From NCBI GenBank assembly GCA_035508595.1, contig DATJMR010000235.1:1-7922 (forward strand): a DNA stretch of 7,922 nt, read 5' to 3'. How positions within the stretch are numbered: the stretch's first letter is position 1; each line of letters begins with the position of its first letter. Origin of the DNA: Dyella_B sp035508595. Its GTDB lineage: Bacteria > Pseudomonadota > Gammaproteobacteria > Xanthomonadales > Rhodanobacteraceae. This document shows positions 1 to 6,153 of the stretch, one piece after another. A model generated the notes under the pieces. It made no database searches. It was not told where the DNA came from and was given only the letters and a program-made list of their open reading frames with translations. Position numbers and translations under genes: made by a program.

Positions 1-918
1 TTGTCCAGAGACGATCTCAAGCGACCCGCCGATCTCTACACAGCCAGCACTCAAGGCAAAGAGCTCAAGCAGGTCACGCACTTCAATGCGGAGCGCTTGA
101 AAAATGCTCGTATGGGCGACCCTGAATTTTTCACCTTCAAAGGCTGGAATAATGAAACCGTGCAGGGTTACATCGTGAAGCCGGTGGGTTACAAAGCCGG
201 CCACAAATATCCGGTCGCTTTCATCATTCACGGCGGCCCACAAGGCGCCATGAGCAACGATTGGAGCTATCGCTGGAATCCGCAAACGTATGCGGGGCAA
301 GGATTCGCCGTCGTCACCATCAACTTCCATGGTTCAACCGGCTACGGCCAAGCGTTCACCGATTCCATTTCAGGCGACTGGGGCGGCAAGCCGCTGGAGG
401 ATCTCAAGCTTGGCTGGCAGGCGGCCTTGGACAAATATCATTTCCTGGATGGCAATCGCGCTTGTGCGCTCGGTGCCAGCTACGGCGGCTACATGACGTA
501 TTGGATCGCCGGTGTGTGGAATAAACCGTGGAAGTGCCTGGTCGATCACGATGGCGTATTCGATGCGCGAATGATGTATTACGCCACCGAAGAGCTGTGG
601 TTTGAAGAGCACGAGAACGGCGGCCCTCAATTCGACGTGCCGGAGAATTACGAAAAATTCAATCCCATCGACCATGTGAAAGATTGGCGCGTACCGATGT
701 TGGTGGTGCATTCCGGTGACGATTTCCGCATTCCAATCACGCAAGGATTAGGTGCATTCACGGCACTGCAGCGTCAGGGCATCCCGAGCGAATTCCTTAC
801 CTTCCCAGATGAAAATCATTGGGTGCTCAAGCCCCAGAACAGTGTGCTGTGGCATGAGACGGTGAATGCCTGGCTAAAGAAATGGACCGCCGAGGACAAC
901 TCTTCCAAATCTCCCTGA
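1..918 (+). CDS. S9 family serine peptidase, C-terminal part (5' end outside window)
   Basis: This is the alpha/beta-hydrolase catalytic half of a prolyl-oligopeptidase-family (S9, probably S9C acylaminoacyl-peptidase/dipeptidyl-peptidase 5-like) enzyme, which cleaves short peptides. The sequence shows HGGPQG at residues 76-81 (oxyanion region) and the nucleophile motif GASYGGYM with Ser160. The HSGDDFRIP motif supplies the probable catalytic Asp241 by alignment with the DDR of prolyl oligopeptidase, and ENHW supplies His273, so the triad is complete. Residues 1-35 (PADLYTAS, then a QVTHFNAE stretch) resemble the last blade of the beta-propeller that precedes the hydrolase domain. Full proteins are about 650-700 residues, so more than half lies upstream of base 1. 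The TTG at base 1 is only the first in-frame codon, not a start. Any signal peptide would be outside the window. It converges on corA. GC content, sampled by eye, is lower than in the miaB-ybeY genes. The substrate cannot be told from the sequence. Confidence 0.9.
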   Translation: MSRDDLKRPADLYTASTQGKELKQVTHFNAERLKNARMGDPEFFTFKGWNNETVQGYIVKPVGYKAGHKYPVAFIIHGGPQGAMSNDWSYRWNPQTYAGQGFAVVTINFHGSTGYGQAFTDSISGDWGGKPLEDLKLGWQAALDKYHFLDGNRACALGASYGGYMTYWIAGVWNKPWKCLVDHDGVFDARMMYYATEELWFEEHENGGPQFDVPENYEKFNPIDHVKDWRVPMLVVHSGDDFRIPITQGLGAFTALQRQGIPSEFLTFPDENHWVLKPQNSVLWHETVNAWLKKWTAEDNSSKSP

Positions 919-936
919 TTGAAGGGTTTTGGTAAC

Positions 937-978
937 GAGCGAAACGATGATTGCAAAAAAACAACCATCGTTTCGCTC
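937..978. terminator. Perfect 13-bp hairpin between convergent genes, possible bidirectional terminator
   Basis: GAGCGAAACGATG at 937-949 is exactly complementary to CATCGTTTCGCTC at 966-978, leaving a 16-nt loop that contains seven A residues (954-960). It lies 18 nt past the peptidase stop and 36 nt beyond the corA stop, the usual place for a shared terminator of two convergent genes. Neither flank has a U-tract next to the stem, and the A/T run lies in the loop, so it is not a textbook intrinsic terminator. It could instead protect 3' ends or be a small mobile palindrome. A second perfect 10-nt palindrome (GAGCTAGCTC, 989-998) lies between it and the corA stop. Confidence 0.5.
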
Positions 979-1014
979 AGTCCATCTCGAGCTAGCTCAA
1001 GCGCAGGGGCCGTT

Positions 1015-2034
1015 CTAAAACCATTTTGCGCGCTTCAGCGCGAGATAGATGGTGCCTACCAAGCCCGCCACGACGATCATGATGACCGGATAGGCCCAAG
1101 GTTTGGTCAGCTCTGGCATATGCGTGAAGTTCATGCCGTACCAACTGGTGACCAACGTCGGTGCCGCCAACATGGCGGCCCATCCGGCGAGTTTCTTCAT
1201 CACTTCGTTTTGCCCGAAGGTCACGAGAGACAAGTTGACGTTGATCGCTGCGGTGAGCATTTCGCGCATGGCGCTGATGGATTCGTTGACGCGGAAGACA
1301 TGGTCGTAGACGTCGCGGAAATACACGCGAAGTTCGTCCGGGATCAGCTCGGGGTGCATGCGTACCAGCTGGTTGATGACGTCTTGCATGGGCGCTGCGG
1401 CAAGACGCAGCGTCATGAGGTCGCGCTGCATGTCATAGAGGCGGCGCACGGTGTGGCGATTGAACGTGTCGGCAAAGATATCTTTTTCCAGCTCTTCCAG
1501 TTCCTCGCGAAATTCGCGCACGATGGGGAGCAGGTTGTCGACGATGTAGTCGAGTACGCTGTACAAACCGTAGCTCGGGCCGAGTGCCAAGAGATCTGGG
1601 GACTTCTCGCACGCTTGCCGCGCAGGCTTGTACGAAAGCGAAGCGCCATGTCGAACGGTGATGAGATAGCGTTTTCCGAGGAAGACGTGGGTTTCGCCAA
1701 AGGCGATATGTCCGTTGGTCAATTGCGCGGTTTGCACCACGATAAAGAGCGAATCGCCGTAGGTTTCGATTTTGGTGCGCTGGTGCGCCAGCTGCGCATC
1801 CTCTACGGCGAGATCATGCAGGTCGAATTCTTCCTGCAGTTTTAATAGCAGCGCACTGTCAGGCTCGTGCAGGCCCACCCACACGAAGGTGTCTGATTCT
1901 TTCAATATCTCGCTAATGCCGTCGATGCTGATGTCGCGCAGGCGTGTGCCATCGTTTCGATACGCCACGCAGTTCACGATCATGGCGTTGTCGGAGGAGG
2001 GCGGAGTAGCGGTGACGTCGGTGGATTTTGACAT
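1015..2034 (-). CDS. corA: CorA-family magnesium/cobalt transporter
   Basis: This is a 339-residue inner-membrane divalent-cation channel of the CorA (MIT) family, which mediates Mg2+ (also Co2+ or Ni2+) influx as a pentamer. The diagnostic YGMNF motif is at residues 299-303, with GMN at 300-302, at the end of the first membrane helix (about 281-299). A second helix (about 314-334) and a basic KRAKWF tail follow, as expected for the two-helix C-terminus. The N-terminal cytoplasmic domain has the usual WVGLHEPD (52-59) and a long charged helix around 168-215. Length is normal for the family. The chosen ATG has AGGA 10 nt upstream (bases 2045-2048). Met18 (base 1983) is an alternative start, because many homologues begin near MIVNCVAY. 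It lies 43 nt after the Lnb-like gene on the same strand, so the two are probably cotranscribed. No Mg-sensing leader is visible in the short gap. Confidence 0.95.
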   Translation of the reverse strand: MSKSTDVTATPPSSDNAMIVNCVAYRNDGTRLRDISIDGISEILKESDTFVWVGLHEPDSALLLKLQEEFDLHDLAVEDAQLAHQRTKIETYGDSLFIVVQTAQLTNGHIAFGETHVFLGKRYLITVRHGASLSYKPARQACEKSPDLLALGPSYGLYSVLDYIVDNLLPIVREFREELEELEKDIFADTFNRHTVRRLYDMQRDLMTLRLAAAPMQDVINQLVRMHPELIPDELRVYFRDVYDHVFRVNESISAMREMLTAAINVNLSLVTFGQNEVMKKLAGWAAMLAAPTLVTSWYGMNFTHMPELTKPWAYPVIMIVVAGLVGTIYLALKRAKWF

Positions 2035-2077
2035 GAGATGATGATCCTACGCGCTGCATGTGCAGGCAACGTCGTGG

Positions 2078-3292
2078 TCAAGCTCGCGTTGTTTGTCGAA
2101 GCGACCACGCCAACGCTAACCAGCAAGGCAGCGCAAAAAGTATCCAGGGTTCGTTTTGCTGGACAACGCCAGGCAGAAGATGCATCAGCAAGGCGAGCAA
2201 CAGTGCGATGAGCTGGAGCATCAGTGCGCCATTGGCAAGTCGTGATGGTGCGACATCGCGACGTACATGCCAGGCCGATCGCAGCATCAGAAAAGCGAGT
2301 GGGTTGAAGAGCAACAGATTCGCGTTTGCCCAGGCGGAGTGATGGGCAGTTAAGGTCCAAAGGGTCAGCATCACCAAGCCTACGAGGCCCGCAAGGATTA
2401 GAAAAAGGCTGGCAAGCAAGGCGAAAGCGAGCCGTGCGCGACGCCGCACAATGAGGATCGCTGCGGCGACTATCAATCCTGCGATGCCGAGCGGAATGCG
2501 CAAATCCGGCGGTGTGGCCGGCGGTACGTCAAGACGATTGGGCGAGAGCAGCGTTTCGGTTTGTACGAGCGGTTGCGTGCCGCCGTGACCATCGGGGATG
2601 GTGACGGTGCGGAGGTTCTTTTGAAGCTCATCCGGTAGAAAGCTTTCTTGCCACGCAGTGAGCGGTTGGTCGGCGTAGGGCCCGAGGCCCAGGTCAAGGA
2701 TAAGCATCAGCCAGGGCTGGGCGCTCATCAGGCGCACCGTTTGCTGGCGATAAGTCATGCCGCCGGGTAACTGCGTCAGACGTGCTTTGATGACGCCGCC
2801 GAGCGCGCGATCGAGTGCATCGCGAACGCGGGTGGTGCAGTTGTCGATGTAATAGTCGTAGTTGTAGACGGCGTTTTCGGGGCGGAGATTCCAGAACAGG
2901 AAGTCGCGCAGTGCGGCGGCTTGTTGCGGTGTGAGTGCGAGCTTTTGTTTGGTGATGGAGCGTCCGGCTTGCCGGTAGAAGTTTTCTTCGTCGGTGGTGA
3001 CTTCGGCATCGATGAGGTAGTGCATGCGGCCGCGTGCGAAGTTGAAGAAGAAGTTCTTCTCGTCGAAGTTGAACACGCCGTAGTTGAAGTCCACTTCTTC
3101 GCCGCTGACGGTGTCGCGCAGTTCGATGGCGTCGTGGCCGAAGCGTTCCCAGTAGATGTCGCCGGGACCGTAGGTGATGAGGGAAATTTCCAGGTTCTCG
3201 CCAGGGGCTTCGGCCACGCTGGCGCGCGCGGGAGCGATGGCGCTGCACAGCATTATCAGGACGATGAGGGTGATGCGGCCGGCCAGTGTCAT
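2078..3292 (-). CDS. Lnb-like (DUF4105) membrane protein, candidate lipoprotein N-acyltransferase
   Basis: This 404-residue protein has an N-terminal signal sequence (hydrophobic 7-20, probable signal peptidase I site after PARA, 21-24). A periplasmic domain of about 240 residues follows, then five hydrophobic segments (about 266-283, 288-312, 323-338, 352-374, 382-398). The periplasmic domain carries the DUF4105 hallmarks WERFGHDAIEL (His53) and YIDNCTTRVRDAL (Cys152), a plausible Cys/His catalytic pair. The segment TAHHSAWANANLLLFNPL (315-332) resembles the conserved His/Asn/NP region of the family's five-helix C-terminal part. Family knowledge: the Bacteroides member Lnb N-acylates the terminal cysteine of diacylated lipoproteins and is unrelated to Lnt. 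That this protein does the same is inference; proteobacterial DUF4105 proteins are mostly uncharacterised. No clear Shine-Dalgarno precedes the ATG, but later Met codons would cut the signal sequence. It precedes corA by 43 nt and lies 330 bases downstream of corC, roughly where lnt is found in E. coli. Confidence 0.82.
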   Translation of the reverse strand: MTLAGRITLIVLIMLCSAIAPARASVAEAPGENLEISLITYGPGDIYWERFGHDAIELRDTVSGEEVDFNYGVFNFDEKNFFFNFARGRMHYLIDAEVTTDEENFYRQAGRSITKQKLALTPQQAAALRDFLFWNLRPENAVYNYDYYIDNCTTRVRDALDRALGGVIKARLTQLPGGMTYRQQTVRLMSAQPWLMLILDLGLGPYADQPLTAWQESFLPDELQKNLRTVTIPDGHGGTQPLVQTETLLSPNRLDVPPATPPDLRIPLGIAGLIVAAAILIVRRRARLAFALLASLFLILAGLVGLVMLTLWTLTAHHSAWANANLLLFNPLAFLMLRSAWHVRRDVAPSRLANGALMLQLIALLLALLMHLLPGVVQQNEPWILFALPCWLALAWSLRQTTRA

Positions 3293-3420
3293 GGGATGGG
3301 CAATGGTGTGGGACGCGTTAGGGTAGCGGATGTGTGTGACTGGCGTGGAGGGTGACGCGCGTCAAACGATCGGCGTAACCATTTACACGCATTGCTCCTG
3401 GGCTTGATCTTTAGCGCATC

Positions 3421-3540
3421 GTCATTCCGGCGAAGGCCGGAATCCAGTGGCGGCATGCAGTGCGGAAGACTCAACAGCGGAACGTTACGTGTGCTTTGCA
3501 CTGCGTATTAAAACTGGATTCCGGCCTTCGCCGGAATGAC
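3421..3540. repeat. REPIN-like element: two inverted REP units forming a 120-bp palindrome
   Basis: Bases 3421-3448 and 3513-3540 are perfect 28-nt inverted copies of one sequence, extended by one further pair (3420/3541). Each copy is itself a hairpin: ATTCCGGC, loop GAAG, GCCGGAAT (3424-3443 and its mirror). The 64-nt spacer has an inner inverted repeat, GCAGTGC (3457-3463) and GCACTGC (3498-3504), on exactly the same axis as the outer arms, so the whole element folds as one interrupted cruciform. This hairpin with GTCA at its outer foot matches the REP-like repeats scattered between genes in Xanthomonadales, generally attributed to RAYT (REP-associated tyrosine) transposases. That the element is mobilised this way is inference. 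It could also stabilise or end transcripts from corC. Confidence 0.85.
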
Positions 3541-3588
3541 GGTGAGGAGATGACAGGGGCTGGTCGCGAGAGTGGCCCTTTACCCCAA

Positions 3589-3610
3589 CCCTCTCCCCGG
3601 AGGGAGAGGG
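3589..3610. repeat. Short dispersed-repeat hairpin downstream of corC, possible terminator
   Basis: CCCTCTCCC (3589-3597) and GGGAGAGGG (3602-3610) form a perfect 9-bp GC-rich stem with loop CGGA. It begins 12 nt past the corC stop codon. With the adjacent TACCCCAA to its left, it matches a hairpin commonly found after genes in Xanthomonadales and pseudomonads. On the corC transcript the stem is followed by UUGGGGUAAA rather than a U-tract, so intrinsic termination would be weak; 3'-end protection is as likely. Confidence 0.6.
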
Positions 3611-3622
3611 AGTAAAACCCGT

Positions 3623-4462
3623 TTACCGCCGCACTACGCGAAATTGCTGCACGCGGCGGTCGTCAGCCTGGGTGACGTGGAACTCGAAGTTGCCGATGGC
3701 AATCTGTTCGCCCGCTTCCGGCAGATGGCCGAATTCGGAGGTGGCCATGCCGCCGATGGTGTCGAATTCTTCATCGGAGAACGCGGCGCCGATTTCTTCG
3801 TTGAAGTCGGAGATAGGCGTGAGTGCGTCGACGATCCATTCGCCGTCGGATTGCACGCTGACGAGATTGGGTTCTTCCTCGTCGTCGTGTTCGTCGTCGA
3901 TTTCGCCGACGATTTCCTCCAGCACGTCTTCGATGGTCACGAGGCCGGCGACGCCGCCGTATTCATCGACCACCAACGCCATGTGATTGCGGCTGCGGCG
4001 AAACTCCGCCAGCAACACGTTCAAGCGCATCGATTCGGGAATCAGCACGGCCGGGCGCAGGATCGAGCGCAGATCGAAATCGTGACCGTTGCCGAAGTAT
4101 TTGAGCAGATCCTTGGCGAGCAGAATGCCGAGGATGTCGTCCTTGTCCTCGCCATGCACCGGGAAGCGGGAGTGGCCCGATTCCACCACGGCGGCAAGGA
4201 TATCGGGGAGCGGGGAGTCCACGTCGATCATCACGATCTGTACGCGGGGCACCATCACGTCGTCGACGTTGAGCTCGGTAACTCGCAGCGCGCCTTCCAG
4301 CATGGGAAGGGTGTCGGCTGTCAGCAGGCCGTTGGCCTGGGCGGTTCGCAACTCGTCGATCAGTTCTTCGCGGTTGCGCGGTTCGCCGGAAAACAGATGG
4401 CCCAGTCGATCCCACCATGTTCGGTGGACCGGGCCGCTGGTACTGCCAGGGTCCTCGTTCAT
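3623..4462 (-). CDS. corC: CorC/YbeX-type CBS-pair protein (HlyC/CorC family)
   Basis: This 279-residue protein has the soluble CorC architecture. A short N-terminal segment with WWDRLGHLFSGEPRNREEL (16-34) is followed by two CBS domains (about 65-125 and 130-190) and a C-terminal CorC_HlyC transporter-associated domain (about 205-278). The CBS signatures are visible as VDDVMVPRVQIVMID, HSRFPVHGEDKDDILGIL and VDEYGGVAGLVTIEDVLEEIVGEI. It lacks the DUF21/CNNM membrane domain of larger relatives, matching E. coli YbeX (about 290 residues). Family knowledge links it to Mg2+/Co2+ homeostasis through CorA and, in E. coli, to ribosome maturation together with YbeY. The acidic run DDEHDDEEE (189-197) after the second CBS domain is typical. 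The ATG is preceded by a weak AAGAG. It lies 191 nt from ybeY and may have its own promoter. Unlike in E. coli, no lnt gene follows. Confidence 0.95.
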   Translation of the reverse strand: MNEDPGSTSGPVHRTWWDRLGHLFSGEPRNREELIDELRTAQANGLLTADTLPMLEGALRVTELNVDDVMVPRVQIVMIDVDSPLPDILAAVVESGHSRFPVHGEDKDDILGILLAKDLLKYFGNGHDFDLRSILRPAVLIPESMRLNVLLAEFRRSRNHMALVVDEYGGVAGLVTIEDVLEEIVGEIDDEHDDEEEPNLVSVQSDGEWIVDALTPISDFNEEIGAAFSDEEFDTIGGMATSEFGHLPEAGEQIAIGNFEFHVTQADDRRVQQFRVVRR

Positions 4463-4489
4463 TACTCTTAAAAAGACGGCCCATCGAGG

Positions 4490-4514
4490 GCGGAAAAGTG
4501 AGTCTAGCGGAAAA
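4490..4514 (-). promoter_or_regulatory. Direct repeat around a possible -10 element upstream of corC
   Basis: On the minus strand TTTTCCGC occurs twice (4514-4507 and 4497-4490), starts 17 nt apart, with TAGACT (4506-4501), a plausible -10 hexamer, between them. The best -35 at 17-nt spacing (CTGAAT) matches TTGACA at only three of six positions. The arrangement lies 28-52 bases before the corC start and could be a promoter with a two-site operator, but chance is not excluded. Confidence 0.25.
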
Positions 4515-4578
4515 ACCGTGACAATTCAGAGCTTAGGACGCCTGGACCGCTACCCGAAAGGTCACCACATCCATTAAA

Positions 4579-4602
4579 GATGGGGCGATTTCGCCTCTCA
4601 TC
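4579..4602 (-). terminator. Hairpin between ybeY and corC, weak terminator or attenuator candidate
   Basis: The plus strand reads GATGGGGCGA then TT then TCGCCTCTCATC. The inner arms GGCGA/TCGCC pair perfectly, and GATG/CATC pair outside after a GU pair and a two-base bulge. Read on the minus strand, in the direction of ybeY transcription, the stem is followed by TCTTTAAT, a short interrupted U-rich stretch. It lies 51 nt past the ybeY stop and may partly separate the miaB-ybeY operon from corC. The rest of the 191-base gap holds nothing else I can name apart from the repeat next to corC. Confidence 0.35.
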
Positions 4603-4653
4603 AAGCTGTGCCCGGCGCCAAATTGTCGTTGCCAGGCGGGTAGTTGCGAACGG

Positions 4654-5142
4654 TCAAGCCTCGTAGGGATTGGCGATGCCCAGGCTCTTCAGCACGCGGA
4701 TTTCGAGGGACTCCATCCGTTCGGCATCCGCCTCGGCGATATGGTCATAACCGAGCAGATGAAGTACCCCGTGCACAGTGAGGTGAGCCCAATGGTGGGC
4801 CGCCAGCTTGCCTTGTTCGCGCGATTCGCGGTTGACCACCGGCGCGCATATGGCGATGTCTCCGAGCAAGGGCAGCCGAACGCCGGGCGGCAGGTCCACG
4901 GGGAAGGAAAGCACGTTGGTCGCGTAATCCTTGCCGCGGTACGAGCGGTTGAGCGTACGGCCTTCGCGCGTACCCACGATGCGAATCGCCAGCTCGGCCG
5001 GTTGACGGCGGCGCGCGCCAGCCAGGGCTGCTTCCACCCAGCGACGGAAGCTTGCCGGCGCGGGCACGCCGGCGCGCGGGACGCCGTAGCTCAGATGCAC
5101 GGTGGCAGGGTTGGGCGTGGCGGTGCGACGTGTGGCGGTCAT
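4654..5142 (-). CDS. ybeY: YbeY endoribonuclease / rRNA maturation factor
   Basis: This is a 162-residue member of the UPF0054/YbeY family, a zinc-dependent RNase-like protein needed for 16S rRNA 3'-end maturation and 70S ribosome quality control. The signature HGVLHLLGYDH is at residues 124-134; His124, His128 and His134 are the metal ligands. The other conserved block, NRSYRGKDYATNVLSFP (65-81), is present, with Asn in place of the more usual Asp in the TDVLSF motif. GDIAIC (94-99) follows. Length is normal (E. coli about 155), with a slightly longer variable N-terminus. It begins 9 nt after the phoH stop with no strong Shine-Dalgarno, suggesting translational coupling to phoH. The product is cytoplasmic and is known to act with the PhoH-family ATPase encoded immediately upstream. 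Confidence 0.96.
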   Translation of the reverse strand: MTATRRTATPNPATVHLSYGVPRAGVPAPASFRRWVEAALAGARRRQPAELAIRIVGTREGRTLNRSYRGKDYATNVLSFPVDLPPGVRLPLLGDIAICAPVVNRESREQGKLAAHHWAHLTVHGVLHLLGYDHIAEADAERMESLEIRVLKSLGIANPYEA

Positions 5143-5151
5143 GGGTATCGG

Positions 5152-6153
5152 TCAACGCGTCGAGTGGGGTTTGTCTTGGGGTTCGTTTTCGACTTCGAAG
5201 GCCTCGTACGCGCGCACGATCTTTGCCACGAGCGGATGACGCACCACGTCGCGCGAGGTGAAGAAGGTGAAGCTGATGCCATCCACGCCGCGCAGCACTT
5301 CCACCGCATGACGCAAGCCGGAGCGAACGTGCCGGGGCAGGTCGATCTGGCTGACGTCGCCGGTGATCACCGCCACCGAACCGAAGCCGATACGCGTGAG
5401 GAACATTTTCATCTGCTCGACGGTCGTGTTCTGCGCTTCGTCGAGAATCACATACGAGTCGTTGAGCGTGCGGCCGCGCATATACGCAAGCGGCGCGATC
5501 TCGATCACGTTGCGTTCGATCAGCTTGGCGACCTTTTCGAAGCCGACCATTTCGTAGAGCGCGTCGTACAGCGGACGCAAATACGGATCCACTTTCTGCG
5601 ACAGATCACCCGGTAGAAAGCCGAGTTTCTCGCCGGCTTCCACCGCGGGACGCACGAGCAGAATGCGCTGCACACGATTGGCTTCCAGGGCTTCGACCGC
5701 GCTGGCCACGGCAAGATAGGTTTTGCCGGTACCGGCCGGACCCACGCCGAAGTTGATGTCGTGCGTGGTGATCGCATGCAGATAGCGCGCCTGATTCGGG
5801 CCGCGGCCTTTGATCACGCCGCGCTTCACCTTGATCACGACTTCCTGCGCGCTTTCGGCCGCTTCTTCGGTGATCGCGTCGATACCGGATTCGGCCAGAT
5901 GCAGATTGATCTTCGCGCCGGTCAGCGATTCGTTTTCGGTGGCGGCGTAAAGCGCGCGCAGCACCTTCTCGCCTGCGCGCGCGGCGGCTTCTTCGCCGAT
6001 CACCTGAAACAGGTTGCCGCGATGATCGATCTCCACGCCCAGGCGCAATTCCACCTGGCGCAAGTGTTCGTCGAACGGGCCGCACAGGTTGGCGAGCCGG
6101 GCATTGTCTTCCGGGTCGAGCGCGAAATCGCGTTGGTTCAAACCGTTGGTCAT
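5152..6153 (-). CDS. ybeZ: PhoH-family ATPase (YbeZ)
   Basis: This is a 333-residue cytoplasmic P-loop NTPase of the PhoH/YbeZ family, a predicted RNA helicase-like ATPase that works with YbeY in rRNA processing. Walker A GPAGTGKT is at 138-145, Walker B VILDEAQN at 235-242, and the conserved GDVSQIDLP at 265-273. SRDVVRHPLVAKIV (300-313) is the usual C-terminal motif. The N-terminal 110 residues form the family's KH-like region (LGVEIDHRGNLFQVIG, 38-53), and KGRGPNQARYL (115-125) precedes the ATPase core. The open frame runs on further upstream, but that part overlaps the acetyltransferase gene in another frame. The ATG at 6153 begins the family-typical N-terminus and overlaps the preceding TGA as ATGA. 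No Shine-Dalgarno is visible, so its translation probably depends on the upstream gene. E. coli YbeZ is about 346 residues, so this is full length. Confidence 0.95.
   Translation of the reverse strand: MTNGLNQRDFALDPEDNARLANLCGPFDEHLRQVELRLGVEIDHRGNLFQVIGEEAAARAGEKVLRALYAATENESLTGAKINLHLAESGIDAITEEAAESAQEVVIKVKRGVIKGRGPNQARYLHAITTHDINFGVGPAGTGKTYLAVASAVEALEANRVQRILLVRPAVEAGEKLGFLPGDLSQKVDPYLRPLYDALYEMVGFEKVAKLIERNVIEIAPLAYMRGRTLNDSYVILDEAQNTTVEQMKMFLTRIGFGSVAVITGDVSQIDLPRHVRSGLRHAVEVLRGVDGISFTFFTSRDVVRHPLVAKIVRAYEAFEVENEPQDKPHSTR

Larger units (their letters stand above)
3293..3622. other. 330-base intergenic region holding repeats and the probable promoter of the Lnb-like gene
   Basis: No credible gene lies here. 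From right to left it contains the CCCTCTCCC/GGGAGAGGG hairpin just past the corC stop, the 120-bp REP-type palindrome, and about 128 bases of unique sequence before the Lnb-like start codon. That unique stretch must contain the promoter if the Lnb-like gene is transcribed separately from corC. A TTGACG (minus strand, 3365-3360) could be a -35 element, but I see no good -10 at 16-18 nt, so no promoter is called. Confidence 0.6.

Noticed and set aside
919..1845. Long plus-strand open frame of 308 codons opposite corA
   Set aside because: It lies antisense to a clearly conserved corA gene; its translation is low-complexity, rich in His, Asp and Val, has no family motif, and is the usual mirror frame of a GC-rich gene.
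2473..3248. Several minus-strand frames within the Lnb-like gene (Arg/His-rich translations)
   Set aside because: They are alternative-frame shadows of the Lnb-like gene; their Arg/His-rich composition is typical of GC-rich off-frame translation.
3289..3501. Minus-strand open frame of 70 codons containing PLDSGLRRNDD
   Set aside because: That peptide is the typical spurious translation of the REP-like repeat; it is not a conserved protein.
3572..4471. Plus-strand open frame of 299 codons opposite corC
   Set aside because: Antisense shadow of corC with no recognisable domain; it also starts inside the intergenic repeat hairpin region.
4463..4653. Possible small RNA or riboswitch in the ybeY-corC gap
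   Set aside because: Only one bulged hairpin and a short direct repeat are visible; no known riboswitch pattern or conserved structure could be recognised.
4741..5616. Plus-strand open frame of 291 codons opposite ybeY and phoH
   Set aside because: It spans the junction of two well-supported minus-strand genes and shows no motif or plausible start region.
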